From positions 1 to 31,496 of the IMG/VR virus record IMGVR_UViG_3300049893_000544: a stretch of 31,496 bases of DNA; one strand, 5' to 3'. The first letter of the stretch is position 1. Each line of letters starts with the position of its first letter. The translations under genes were made by a program, and so were the position numbers. The notes beneath the pieces are model-generated. The model had not been told where the DNA came from. It saw nothing but the letters and a program-made list of their open reading frames with translations, and made no database searches. Origin of the DNA: a virus. Shown here piece by piece: positions 6,666 through 14,738 of this stretch.

Positions 6666-9134
6666 ATGTCTGATATATCCGCACAAAATTCAGGTGGAAT
6701 ACCGCAAGGTAGCGAAGCCATAAAAAAGTTTCAGCTAACGACTGATACCGAAAAAAAATCATCTAAAGAGTATGGATTAGCTATTGCCAAAGATATATGG
6801 TCAAAATCTAACACAGGCGTTGGCGGGTACTATTACAATCGGAACGCCCGCTTTTTCAAAAACAGAAATTACGCCAACGGTAGGATTGACATTCAGGCAA
6901 TGTTCAAGGATAGGTTTCAGTTTAATTCTAAAGAGAACTATATAAACCTTAATTGGAACGCCCTGCAAATAGTAAATAGGATTGTTTCAGGATTAGTTGG
7001 GCGGTGGATGTCAAGAAATGAAAAGATACAGGTTTCGGCTATTGACACATTATCTATTAAAGAAAAAGAAGAAGAATATAATAACATAGAATTTTTGCTC
7101 TACAATCGTGAAATGTTAGAGCAATTACAGGCGGAAAGCGGTGTACAGTTAATCCCGCAAGACCAATTTATCCCATCAGATAAAGAAGAACTTAATCTTT
7201 GGCAGCAGCAGTTTCAGAGGCTTCCAGAAGAAATTTTATATGAAATGGGGTGCAACGATGTATTGGCTTCTAATGGTTGGTTTGATGTGTTGAAAGAAAA
7301 AATGCTGCACGATGCTGCCGAAGTATTGTTTGTAGGCACTTATACCTGCATGGATGCCGACGGTGTGGTTAAAGTAAGATGGGTAAAGCCTGAAGACGCT
7401 ATTTATTCTTATTCAGAATATCCAGATTTTAGAGATACTACTTGGCGGGGCGAAGCACCTACTATTAAAATAAGTGAATTAAGAAAGAGATATGGGAAAG
7501 AATTTAATCCCGACAACCCGCTTGCGCTTACGGAAGAAGAACTTTGGAAAATTGCACAAACAGCTAAAGAGTTCCAATTTTCAACAAACCTTACTTGGAC
7601 TAATACTTGGTACAATGCCTTCCTTCGTCCCTATGATGAATGGAATGTTAGAAAACTATGTTTTGAGTTTAAATCACTGGACAGCGAACCTTATACTATT
7701 ACAAAAACAAAAGGTAGCGGCTCTACATACGTTGAAAAAGGCTATCCTAAAAAAACGGGGGAAAACAGGCAGGTTATTGAAGATAAAAGTTGGAACATAT
7801 ACGAAGGTGTTTATCTTCCTGACGTAGATAAGTTAGTTAAGTGGAATATTAAAAAGAATATGATTAGACCGCAAGACCCAAAAGAAATAGGTCAGGCGGA
7901 ATTTTCTTATTCGTTTGTTATGCCGCAAAATTATCTTATGCGGAATATGGCCGTTCCTGAAAAAATTGAAGCAGCAGTTGACGGAATGATTTTGGCTTTA
8001 TTGAAAATGCAGCAGGTTGTTTCACGAATGAGACCAACAGGGGCGGCTATTGACGAAAGTGCAATACAAAATATTGACTATGGATTAGGATATGCAGGTA
8101 ATAGCACAGTAAACTACAAAAGACTTTACGACCAAACGGGAGATATTTATTATAGAGGCGTTGATGCCGAAGGAAACCGCATACCAATACCAATTACAGA
8201 ATTAAAAAATAGTGGTTTTCTTGACCAAATGTCCGGCTTGATACAAAACTACCAATTTAACTATCAGATACTAAAAGATGAGTTGGGCGAAGACCCCAAC
8301 TTGATTTCGTCTGCATTACAACCTCGTGTTACAAGCGGTAACGTGGAAGCGAGCCAGTTAAACGCTGAATTTGCTACCGACTATATTTACCGTGCTTATG
8401 CAGAATGTATGAAGATTACAGCAAGAAAAGTATCTTGCTTATTAAAAGATTCTGTTAAATACGGGGCGGATGCTTATAGACGCATTGTAAAATCTGAAGA
8501 TATTGGCGACAGACAGTTTACTACTGATATTAAATTAATGTCCACTATACAAGAGATAGCTAAATTTGAGATAATGATGAACGAAGCAATGAGAAGCACA
8601 CCTTCTCTTGTTCTTTATCTTGACCCGTTCCAATTAATGCGGATTGCAAAAGAAGATATTAAGTTAGCCGAAATGATGTTCAGGCAGGCCACAAAGAAAA
8701 TGCTGATTAATGAAGAAAGGAAAGCAATGCAAAATCAGCAGCAGACAATAGAAGGACAAATTGCATCAGCACAGGCCGCCGAAGAAGAAAAGAGAAAAAC
8801 GCAGGAGCAAGCTGGGCTTATTGAAATTGAAAAAACAAAAATGTCGGGCGATGCTCAAAATAAAAATACGGTTCTTAGTATGATTGCTACATTGTTAAAA
8901 CCATCAACTGATGGCGTGGCATCATCTATACCCGCTACATTGCAGCCGCTTGTTAATGCCGTAATAGATAATGTAATGGTAAGTACGGTGGCTTCAACGG
9001 AAGAACAAAAGCAAAAAATATTAGCCGAAATGCAGGCGGCAAGAGAGGCAGAAATGCAGCAACAACAGCAGCAACAACCCATGCAGCCTCCAATGGACGA
9101 ACAAATAAATCAACAACCTCCAGCGATGGAATAA
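6666..9134 (+). CDS. portal protein (822 aa)
   Basis: Probably the portal: a dodecameric ring at one capsid vertex through which the terminase moves DNA. Length and position directly after terL fit the large portals of podoviruses and crAss-like phages. Residues about 60-120 contain a DIQAMFKDRF...NWNALQIVNRIVSGLVGRW segment typical of the N-terminal wing. The central part is rich in Trp/Tyr and charged residues. A long helical segment about 490-700 (EIAKFEIMMNEAMRST, LAEMMFRQATKKM) fits the stem and crown. The last about 100 residues are coiled-coil-like, then low-complexity Gln/Pro (CAG/CAA runs near 9055-9090), probably a disordered tail. No signal peptide. The call comes from gene order and overall pattern rather than one diagnostic motif. 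Confidence 0.82.
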   Translation: MSDISAQNSGGIPQGSEAIKKFQLTTDTEKKSSKEYGLAIAKDIWSKSNTGVGGYYYNRNARFFKNRNYANGRIDIQAMFKDRFQFNSKENYINLNWNALQIVNRIVSGLVGRWMSRNEKIQVSAIDTLSIKEKEEEYNNIEFLLYNREMLEQLQAESGVQLIPQDQFIPSDKEELNLWQQQFQRLPEEILYEMGCNDVLASNGWFDVLKEKMLHDAAEVLFVGTYTCMDADGVVKVRWVKPEDAIYSYSEYPDFRDTTWRGEAPTIKISELRKRYGKEFNPDNPLALTEEELWKIAQTAKEFQFSTNLTWTNTWYNAFLRPYDEWNVRKLCFEFKSLDSEPYTITKTKGSGSTYVEKGYPKKTGENRQVIEDKSWNIYEGVYLPDVDKLVKWNIKKNMIRPQDPKEIGQAEFSYSFVMPQNYLMRNMAVPEKIEAAVDGMILALLKMQQVVSRMRPTGAAIDESAIQNIDYGLGYAGNSTVNYKRLYDQTGDIYYRGVDAEGNRIPIPITELKNSGFLDQMSGLIQNYQFNYQILKDELGEDPNLISSALQPRVTSGNVEASQLNAEFATDYIYRAYAECMKITARKVSCLLKDSVKYGADAYRRIVKSEDIGDRQFTTDIKLMSTIQEIAKFEIMMNEAMRSTPSLVLYLDPFQLMRIAKEDIKLAEMMFRQATKKMLINEERKAMQNQQQTIEGQIASAQAAEEEKRKTQEQAGLIEIEKTKMSGDAQNKNTVLSMIATLLKPSTDGVASSIPATLQPLVNAVIDNVMVSTVASTEEQKQKILAEMQAAREAEMQQQQQQQPMQPPMDEQINQQPPAME

Positions 9135-9146
9135 AAATTTAATGCG

Positions 9147-9512
9147 ATGGCACTAAGTTATCAAACAGATTTAACAAAAGACTACAAGCAAAACATATAC
9201 AGCATTACTCTTGATATGAGTGGTTGGACTAAAACTACTATTCAGGTGGAAGCACCCGTAGCAGCACCGTTGTTTGTTTATGGCAGCAACGATTCTAACC
9301 CTATTCAGGGAGTAAGAGATGGCGATGCTTCAACAGCAAGAAACTTTGTCCAGTTGGCTACGTTAAACGTTTCAAGCACAACGCCTGCCACATTGGTTAA
9401 TTCTATAAGTGCTGCCGGAAGTTTTGAAGTTGATATAAACAACAGGTTTTTAAGAGTGCAGGGTGGCGGTGCTGATGTGTATAAGATTACGTTTAATCAT
9501 TACAAGCAATAA
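9147..9512 (+). CDS. small beta-rich virion protein, candidate (121 aa)
   Basis: A 121-residue protein with regular short strands (NIYSITLDMSGW, TTIQVEAPVAAPLFVYG, FLRVQGGGADVYKITFNHY), which suggests a single beta-sandwich. It has no Cys and no signal or membrane segment. It lies 12 bases after the portal and 26 before the scaffold, a position where phages often encode head-decoration or accessory capsid proteins. The SGW..TTIQVEAP opening followed by strand repeats is compatible with a small head protein, but I do not recognise the family. Start ATG 9147 is chosen over the out-of-frame ATG at 9142. Confidence 0.68.
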   Translation: MALSYQTDLTKDYKQNIYSITLDMSGWTKTTIQVEAPVAAPLFVYGSNDSNPIQGVRDGDASTARNFVQLATLNVSSTTPATLVNSISAAGSFEVDINNRFLRVQGGGADVYKITFNHYKQ

Positions 9513-9538
9513 TATTTTTTAATTTAAACTAAACCCGT

Positions 9539-10267
9539 ATGTCAGAAACGACACAGGAAACTGCAACAACATCATCAAACGATAGTTTGATTGCAGCAGC
9601 TTGGGGCGATACACCGCCCGCTACCGCTACGGTAGAAACAACCCAAGAGGTTGAGGAAACGGTTACAACTACAACCGTTGAGAAAGAATCAGAAGAAGTA
9701 GTTAATGCAGACGATTATCTTAAACAAAACTTGGGGTATTCAAATTGGGATGAAGCAAAGAAAGAAATAGAAGAATTAAGAAAGTTAAAAGAATCCCAAT
9801 CCGCCAATGAAAATAAGTTTGCAAATCAGGAAAGTGAAAGGCTATATAAAGCCATTTTGGAAGGTAAAGAAGATGAAGTTTATGAAGTTCTTAGCAAGAA
9901 AAAAGAATTTGAAAGAGTAGAAAAACTTGACGTTACCAATCCAAAAGATGCTACTGAATTAATAAGGTTAAACCTTAAAATGAAACACCCGCAATTAGAT
10001 ACTTCTGAAATAGAAGATATGATTGCAGACGCATATTTACGTTATCCAAAACCGACAAAAGATTTTGGTATAGATGAAGAAGAATATGAAGAAAAGCTAA
10101 AGGCTTGGCAAATTCGAGAAGATGCAATAGACCGCAAGGTTGTGCGTGATGCGAAAATAGTTAAGCCAGAAGTTTTATCTTTGCAAAGTAAAATAGTTAT
10201 TCCAGATATAACCACAGGCGGTTCAAAAGCAACGGAGGTAAGCCAAATCAGCAGAATCAGTTCTTAA
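9539..10267 (+). CDS. scaffold protein, N-terminal part (frame ends early)
   Basis: Likely the internal scaffold that guides coat assembly. The first 60 residues are low-complexity Thr/Glu/Val (TATVETTQEVEETVTTTTVE), followed by an acidic, helical coiled-coil region (about 60-220) rich in Glu and Lys with almost no aromatic residues. Such composition directly before the coat gene is typical of scaffolds. The frame stops at 10265-10267 after an unstructured-looking EVSQISRISS, while the +1 frame is open from 10242 and continues with convincing helical protein to 10661. The gene therefore appears interrupted by a +1 (or -2) frame change between 10242 and 10267. A protease role was considered, but no catalytic motif is present. 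Confidence 0.75.
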   Translation: MSETTQETATTSSNDSLIAAAWGDTPPATATVETTQEVEETVTTTTVEKESEEVVNADDYLKQNLGYSNWDEAKKEIEELRKLKESQSANENKFANQESERLYKAILEGKEDEVYEVLSKKKEFERVEKLDVTNPKDATELIRLNLKMKHPQLDTSEIEDMIADAYLRYPKPTKDFGIDEEEYEEKLKAWQIREDAIDRKVVRDAKIVKPEVLSLQSKIVIPDITTGGSKATEVSQISRISS

Positions 10268-10661
10268 AAATTTCAATGGATTTTCGGCAGCGGTAAAAGA
10301 CAAGGATGTTGAGATACCCGTAACCTACGATTTATCCAAAGATGAAAAGGCAACATTGAGTAACTATGTGAAAAATTTTGCCGAAGGACTTGATGCTAAT
10401 GTGTTATTCGCAGACAGGTGGCTTGACAAAGATGGAAGTATTAAGACGGAACAAGTGATAAAGGATTTATCCAAAATTCTGTTTGAAGAAAGCAAGACAC
10501 AGAAGTTTGTAAATGATGCCGCCGCAAAGCGTTTAGAACTTTACCTAAAAGGTAAGAAAAACGTAGATGTTGGCGGTAGCAATACAACAAAAACTTCTTT
10601 TGAACTATCAGGAGAAGATGCAAGACTTGAAAAGTTGAGGGAAAGTGTTTGGAATAGCTAA
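10242..10661 (+). CDS. scaffold protein, C-terminal part in the +1 frame
   Basis: This frame is open from 10242 (stop TAA at 10239-10241) to TAA 10661. Its first codons (NFNGFSAAVKDKDVEIPV, then TYDLSKDEKATL) read as real protein, yet contain no ATG or GTG. The first possible start is TTG 10356, which would discard clearly protein-like sequence. It therefore looks like the C-terminal half of the scaffold, which in known scaffolds binds the coat protein. The remainder is helical and charged (FAEGLDANVLFADRWLDKDG, KRLELYLKGKK) and ends 38 bases before the capsid gene. It may be made by programmed frameshifting, be separately initiated at TTG, or reflect an indel in the phage or the assembly. 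Confidence 0.68.
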   Translation, partial: AKSAESVLKNFNGFSAAVKDKDVEIPVTYDLSKDEKATLSNYVKNFAEGLDANVLFADRWLDKDGSIKTEQVIKDLSKILFEESKTQKFVNDAAAKRLELYLKGKKNVDVGGSNTTKTSFELSGEDARLEKLRESVWNS

Positions 10662-10699
10662 GATTTCACAAGTTTTTAAAATCTAAAACCCTTTGAAAA

Positions 10700-12127
10700 A
10701 TGGCAGGAATACCTACCTCGAATATCCTCCAACCCGGCGTAATTTCAGCTCCGGTTGGCGTGGATAGGGCGTTAATATCTAATTTACAGTTATTGACTCC
10801 CCAATACTACAATAAATATGTAGAAAAATACGGCTCTGAAGCATACGATTACTTTTTCCAGTGGCTTGCCACTTTTGGCGGCATGGAAACAGTTAAAAAC
10901 CGTAACTACTTTTGGTTTGAAAGCCGTGGTAAAAACCAAATTGCAGTTTCAAACCTTGCACAAGTAACAAATCCGGCAGCAGGGGCAACCGTTACTGTTA
11001 ATATCCCAGCAAGCGACCTGTACGATTCAGGTACAGACAGCCCGCTTCGTGTTGGTGAAACAGTTTTCGTGGCTTCTTCAAACATTGAAGGTGAAATCCT
11101 TACTGTTCCAGCAGTTGACCAATGTACAATCCGTCCTAAAAAATCAGACCAAGCGTTTGTATCAGCAGGCTCTACACACCTTTTAGCTGGTGAGGTTTTG
11201 ATTTTTGGCGGTTTAACTGACGTTGGTGAGGCTTCAGGAGAAAGAGTACCGCAAGTTCATCTTGACGTTAAGTATGACAACAACATTACCGAAATCCGTG
11301 AATCATTTGCTGCTACTGACCTTGCAGGAATGACTGATATTTTCTATGACAATGGCGTATCAGGAAGCGAAATCGGTGGTGTGGGTCAGGCAGGCCGCAG
11401 CTACTTTACCTACAAATCACTTGTTAAATCCGAAAGACGTTTCTTAAACTCTATCGAAAACAAGTTGATGCGTGGTGATGAAGTTACCAATACAGGTATG
11501 CTTACTTCTACATCAGAAGGTTCTTTGGGCTTTATCCCTAAGATTACAGCCGATGGAGAAACCGTAAACTATACACCCGGTACTTTGGATATTGCAAAAC
11601 TGCATGAAATTACCCGTGTAATGGATGTTAATGGTTGTGCCAAGCAGAATGTTTGGTTACAAGACATCTTCCAGCGTCAGGATTTCAGCGATGGTATCTT
11701 TAAGGAATACCCCGCAGGTGCTTTTGTTTATGGTACAGGTGAAAAATCCAAAGAGGCTTCAGTAGCTTACGGCTTCCAAGAAATCCTGATTGACGGTTAT
11801 CTGTTGCAGGTTAAGAAGTACAGCCCGTGGAATACCGAAGTACAAACAGGTAAAACACCTACTACTGACTATTTCCGTAACTATGGCGTTATCTCTCCTA
11901 TGGGTGGCGTTCCAGATGCTAAAACAGCAAATGTTATGAAAAACATTACTGTTATGGTTCAAGAGCCGCCTAAAGGTGGTACAGTAGGTAACGGTATCAG
12001 ATTGTGGCAGTGGGGTGGTGGTTCAATGAACCCAACTGACGGTACAATGCGTGACCATGTTGAAATGATAACTTACAGAGGCACAAGGGTTTGTGCGCCA
12101 AATCAGTTCGTTATAGTATCAGCATAA
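10700..12127 (+). CDS. major capsid protein (475 aa)
   Basis: Almost certainly the coat protein, expected to have the HK97 fold. Its length, its position after portal and scaffold, and its composition (Gly/Thr/Val-rich, evenly charged) fit the coat of podovirus-type and crAss-like phages. Visible regions: an N-terminal arm; an E-loop-like stretch after about residue 60 (YFWFESRGKNQIAVSNLAQV); a strand-rich insertion around 95-175 (TVTVNIPASDLYDSG, GETVFVASSNIEGEI); a helical spine segment near 240-265 (SLVKSERRFLNSIENKLM); and an Arg/Gly/Trp-rich C-terminus. Most of its Arg codons are CGT/CGC, whereas neighbouring genes favour AGA/AGG, as expected for the most abundant product. A strong terminator-like hairpin follows at 12146-12181. 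Confidence 0.88.
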   Translation: MAGIPTSNILQPGVISAPVGVDRALISNLQLLTPQYYNKYVEKYGSEAYDYFFQWLATFGGMETVKNRNYFWFESRGKNQIAVSNLAQVTNPAAGATVTVNIPASDLYDSGTDSPLRVGETVFVASSNIEGEILTVPAVDQCTIRPKKSDQAFVSAGSTHLLAGEVLIFGGLTDVGEASGERVPQVHLDVKYDNNITEIRESFAATDLAGMTDIFYDNGVSGSEIGGVGQAGRSYFTYKSLVKSERRFLNSIENKLMRGDEVTNTGMLTSTSEGSLGFIPKITADGETVNYTPGTLDIAKLHEITRVMDVNGCAKQNVWLQDIFQRQDFSDGIFKEYPAGAFVYGTGEKSKEASVAYGFQEILIDGYLLQVKKYSPWNTEVQTGKTPTTDYFRNYGVISPMGGVPDAKTANVMKNITVMVQEPPKGGTVGNGIRLWQWGGGSMNPTDGTMRDHVEMITYRGTRVCAPNQFVIVSA

Positions 12128-12145
12128 TCCGTATCCTAAAAACCC

Positions 12146-12181
12146 AAAAGTGGCTTCCGTGAAATACCGGAAGCTGCTTTT
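12146..12181 (+). terminator. intrinsic terminator after the capsid gene
   Basis: The arms starting AAAAGTGGCTTCCG (12146) and CGGAAGCTGCTTTT (12168) pair over 14 positions with two G-T wobbles, around an eight-base loop TGAAATAC. The right arm ends in TTTT. This is a good intrinsic terminator, only 18 bases after the capsid stop. Partial termination here would keep capsid mRNA more abundant than downstream tail-gene mRNA. Confidence 0.72.
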
Positions 12182-12189
12182 AAAAAACA

Positions 12190-12220
12190 CCCGCCAAGAT
12201 TGCGGGGGCTATATAAAGCC
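12190..12220 (+). other. two further small hairpins in the capsid 3' region
   Basis: Directly after the terminator-like stem come CCCGC/GCGGG (12190-12194 with 12202-12206, seven-base loop) and GGCT/AGCC (12107-12110 in offset terms, that is 12207-12210 with 12217-12220, six-base loop). With the preceding stem they form three consecutive hairpins in 75 bases. They could protect the capsid mRNA end or stage transcription into the next genes. No T-run follows, so they are not classical terminators. Confidence 0.4.
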
Positions 12221-12258
12221 TTAAACAGTATTAATAATAAAATAAAAAAGCTATAAAA

Positions 12259-13140
12259 ATGTCAACTTTAAAACAAGTAGAATCAGCCATGCGGGGCGAC
12301 AAAGGAAATCCGCAAACAGAACAGTTCTTTAACAACACATCAAGTATTGATGTTTCGCCTCAAACCGAAGTAAAGTATCATGTTTTCAGATTGGTTAAAA
12401 AGAAGAAAGGAAGGATTTATATTGATAGTATAGGTGAAGGAGTAAACCCTAATACAAAAAGAAGGGAAAGAATTTGGTTGATTAACGGGGCTGACACAAT
12501 ATGGCAAAGTGAACTGCTTAAGATTTATAACGAAAAAGATTTAAGGCAGAACAGGCAGCTAAGTCCGACATTTGAAAACGGCATATTAAGAGTACCATCT
12601 TGGGACACACTAAGAGTGGAATTTTTAAGGAATAATATTAAAAATGTCGGTTCTTTAAGAAGCGGTAACGGTAAGTTTGATTATTACGAGTATGACGCTG
12701 CCGCGGAACAGGCAATGAGGCATAAAAAGCAGTTGCTTAAAATTGATATGGTAATTAAAGCCAAAGAAATGCCTGTTGAGAAAATGAAGAAATTGGCAAG
12801 TTTCTTAGGTATATCATTTGTAGATGAATTGGGTATGCCAAAAGGAGATGACGGGGTTAGAACGGAATTAATGATGAAGGCCGACAGCTTCCCCGAACAA
12901 TTTGAAAAGTATATTGATAGTGATGAAGTAGATGTTCAGTATATGGTTAAAAAAGCTATTATAGAAGCGAAAATTGATTTAACGGGGCAGAACGGTAATG
13001 CTTTGTGGGCTGGCGGGAAAGGATTTATTTGTAAAATTCCGGTTGGCAGAAAACCATACGAATATCTTACAGAACTTGCAATGACTAATTCAGATGAAGG
13101 AAAAAAATTCAAAGAAGAATTACAAACATTCGCTAAATAA
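12259..13140 (+). CDS. hypothetical structural-module protein (293 aa)
   Basis: I do not recognise this 293-residue protein. The N-terminus (first about 35) is polar and probably flexible. Residues about 38-110 form a strand/basic region (KYHVFRLVKKKKGRIYIDSI, then KRRERIWLINGADTIW). Residues about 150-200 are helical, and the C-terminus again mixes strands with Gly/Asn loops (GNALWAGGKGFICKIPVG). It lacks membrane segments. It is the first gene after the capsid hairpins and overlaps the next gene by one base (TAATG at 13138-13142). Position between coat and connector-like genes suggests a head-completion or internal head role; this is inference. Confidence 0.7.
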   Translation: MSTLKQVESAMRGDKGNPQTEQFFNNTSSIDVSPQTEVKYHVFRLVKKKKGRIYIDSIGEGVNPNTKRRERIWLINGADTIWQSELLKIYNEKDLRQNRQLSPTFENGILRVPSWDTLRVEFLRNNIKNVGSLRSGNGKFDYYEYDAAAEQAMRHKKQLLKIDMVIKAKEMPVEKMKKLASFLGISFVDELGMPKGDDGVRTELMMKADSFPEQFEKYIDSDEVDVQYMVKKAIIEAKIDLTGQNGNALWAGGKGFICKIPVGRKPYEYLTELAMTNSDEGKKFKEELQTFAK

Positions 13141-13817
13141 TGGACGTAAATCAAGCGTATAAAATAACGCAGTACATTGTAGGGAAAAACATCCAAAACG
13201 GTTATTTATCGCCTGATGATTTTTACTATTCTATAAATCAGGCACAAAACGAATACCTTGATTATCTATTAGGTGAGTATCAGCAGTATCAGGCGGGGCG
13301 ACCTATTGCAGTTGTCGAAATAGGACAAAAAGAAAAAGTACGCAATAGTATCGCCCCGCTTATTTATAATATTACCCTAACGCCTAATACGGCAACAGGG
13401 GTATCTTCATACCCTTCAGATTATCAGGCGGTGGATTCTATGTGGACTGTTTATGGCGGATTATACAATATAAGGTTCGTAAATCAACCAAGATTAGTTA
13501 GCTTCCATAATTCAAGCATTGACCTTGTAAATGACAATCCAATATATTTATTAAAACACGAAGGATTTCAATTTTATCCTACTAATATCGGATTGGCAAA
13601 AATGAGTTATGTTAGAAACCCGCCAAGCATTGTATGGGGGTATGTGTTGGATTCAAACGGAAACCCCGTTTACAATCCAGCTACAAGCCAACAACCAGTA
13701 TGGGGTGCGATAGATATGATGAATATTATTGCAAGGGCTTTAAGAATAATAGGTGTAAATCTTAATGCGGGAGAAGTAGCACAGTACGCAAGTCAAGTAC
13801 AATTTAACGGGCAATAA
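13140..13817 (+). CDS. head-tail connector / ring-like structural protein (225 aa)
   Basis: Likely a connector or ring protein attached below the portal. The N-terminal helical region contains YLSPDDFYYSINQAQNEYLD (about 23-42), a pattern with 'F...N.AQ..Y..YL' common in this position in crAss-like and similar podovirus genomes. A strand-rich middle (PLIYNITLTPNTATG, GLYNIRFVNQP) is followed by MSYVRNPPSIVWGY near 160-173. The C-terminal helix (MMNIIARALRIIGVNL) ends in a Gln-rich tail. Its start overlaps the preceding stop and the next gene follows two bases after its stop, so the set is probably co-translated. Family-level call by gene order and pattern. Confidence 0.6.
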   Translation: MDVNQAYKITQYIVGKNIQNGYLSPDDFYYSINQAQNEYLDYLLGEYQQYQAGRPIAVVEIGQKEKVRNSIAPLIYNITLTPNTATGVSSYPSDYQAVDSMWTVYGGLYNIRFVNQPRLVSFHNSSIDLVNDNPIYLLKHEGFQFYPTNIGLAKMSYVRNPPSIVWGYVLDSNGNPVYNPATSQQPVWGAIDMMNIIARALRIIGVNLNAGEVAQYASQVQFNGQ

Positions 13818-13819
13818 AA

Positions 13820-14461
13820 ATGGCATTGACAAGACAACAATATATAGAGCAAATCCGCCGTATGATATACGGTGGTTTCCCTTCTGATGATGCTGAAATA
13901 ACCATAGGACTTGTCAACCAGTGGCTTGACCAAGCGATAGCCTTTGCCGCCCAAAAATGTTATCAGGATAACTTAAAGATTGAAGGGATAGCATTTGTAA
14001 ACAATGGTTTTTATTCTACTTTCAAAGGCATTGAAGTAACAAAGGATGAAAATTTTTTGTGGAAGATTGTACTTCCGCAAGTTCCGCCGGGGATAGGACA
14101 AAGCGAAGGCATCAGCACGATAGAATTTAAAAGCGACACCAATCAAATATCTTATCCTGTTGTATTAATGAGTATGAATCAGCGTTCTTATAACAAGGGG
14201 ATGCGACCAATACCAAATAAATTAATAGGCTATCAGGAAGGCTGCAATGTGTTTGTATTAAGCACCATTCAGCTTTCTCAATATACAGCAACAGTTACAA
14301 TGATTAGTGGCGGAGTAAGCAGCGATTTGGACAGCGTATTGAATGTCTCGTCTGATTATCTGCCATTTGTAACAGATTATTTAAAACAACAATTTGCGTT
14401 TTCAAGGAATATGCCCGTTGACTTAAATAGCGATGGGCAGGATTTTGTAAAAGCAGTATAA
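13820..14461 (+). CDS. ring/adaptor-like structural protein (213 aa)
   Basis: Probably another connector ring or tail-adaptor subunit. Residues 1-45 are helical with an Arg/Gln-rich opening (MALTRQQYIEQIRRMIYGG) and DDAEITIGLVNQWLDQAIAF, resembling small adaptor proteins that dock on the portal. The remainder is strand-rich (FYSTFKGIEV, FLWKIVLPQVPPGIG, ATVTMISGG), and the end is a short helix (FVTDYLKQQFAF). There is no membrane segment. It begins two bases after the preceding connector-like gene and ends three bases before a GroES-like gene. The overall plan, N-terminal helices then beta domain, is shared with the gene at 14739-15494, so the two may be paralogous ring components; identity between them is not obvious by eye. 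Confidence 0.58.
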   Translation: MALTRQQYIEQIRRMIYGGFPSDDAEITIGLVNQWLDQAIAFAAQKCYQDNLKIEGIAFVNNGFYSTFKGIEVTKDENFLWKIVLPQVPPGIGQSEGISTIEFKSDTNQISYPVVLMSMNQRSYNKGMRPIPNKLIGYQEGCNVFVLSTIQLSQYTATVTMISGGVSSDLDSVLNVSSDYLPFVTDYLKQQFAFSRNMPVDLNSDGQDFVKAV

Positions 14462-14464
14462 TAT

Positions 14465-14734
14465 ATGATACAACCAATAAGAAACAACGTAGTGGTTAAA
14501 TGTTTTGATTGTAGCGAATATTCCGAAGGCGGAATATTTGTACCGGAAAGCGTAAGGCAGCCGTCAAATAAGGTAAAAGTTATGGCGGTTGGCAACGGCA
14601 CAGCAAAAAAGAAAATGAAACTAAAGGCAGGAGATATAGGTTACAGGGTTAAGGGATGGGGAGAGCCTTTTGAGTTAGATGGGGAAACTTATTATATTAT
14701 TGACGCAAGTGCCGTTATAGCACTAACTGATTAA
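14465..14734 (+). CDS. GroES-like co-chaperonin (89 aa)
   Basis: Resembles the chaperonin-10 (GroES) family, whose seven-subunit caps bind GroEL and enclose folding substrates; phage versions such as T4 gp31 help fold the coat protein. Seen in order: MIQPIRNNVVVKCF, matching the family's 'I.PL.DRVvVk' opening; SEGGIFVPES at 20-29, the mobile-loop region with its hydrophobic contact residues; KVKVMAVGNGT at 36-46, the conserved 'G.VvAVG.G' strand; LKAGDIGYRVKGWGEPFELD, matching 'vk.GD.Vlf..y.G.e...dg'; and YYIIDASAVIAL at the end. Length 89 is close to the usual 95-97. It sits inside the connector/tail genes, so it is likely made late to fold a virion protein by host GroEL; that client is inferred. 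Confidence 0.8.
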   Translation: MIQPIRNNVVVKCFDCSEYSEGGIFVPESVRQPSNKVKVMAVGNGTAKKKMKLKAGDIGYRVKGWGEPFELDGETYYIIDASAVIALTD

Positions 14735-14738
14735 TAAT

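Noticed and set aside
9055-9090. CAG/CAA triplet run as a DNA repeat element
   Set aside because: It encodes the Gln-rich tail of the portal and is better explained as low-complexity coding sequence.
10662-10699. Weak stem AGATTT/AAATCT before the capsid gene
   Set aside because: Only six A/T-rich base pairs around a 12-base loop; too weak to call a terminator or regulatory structure.
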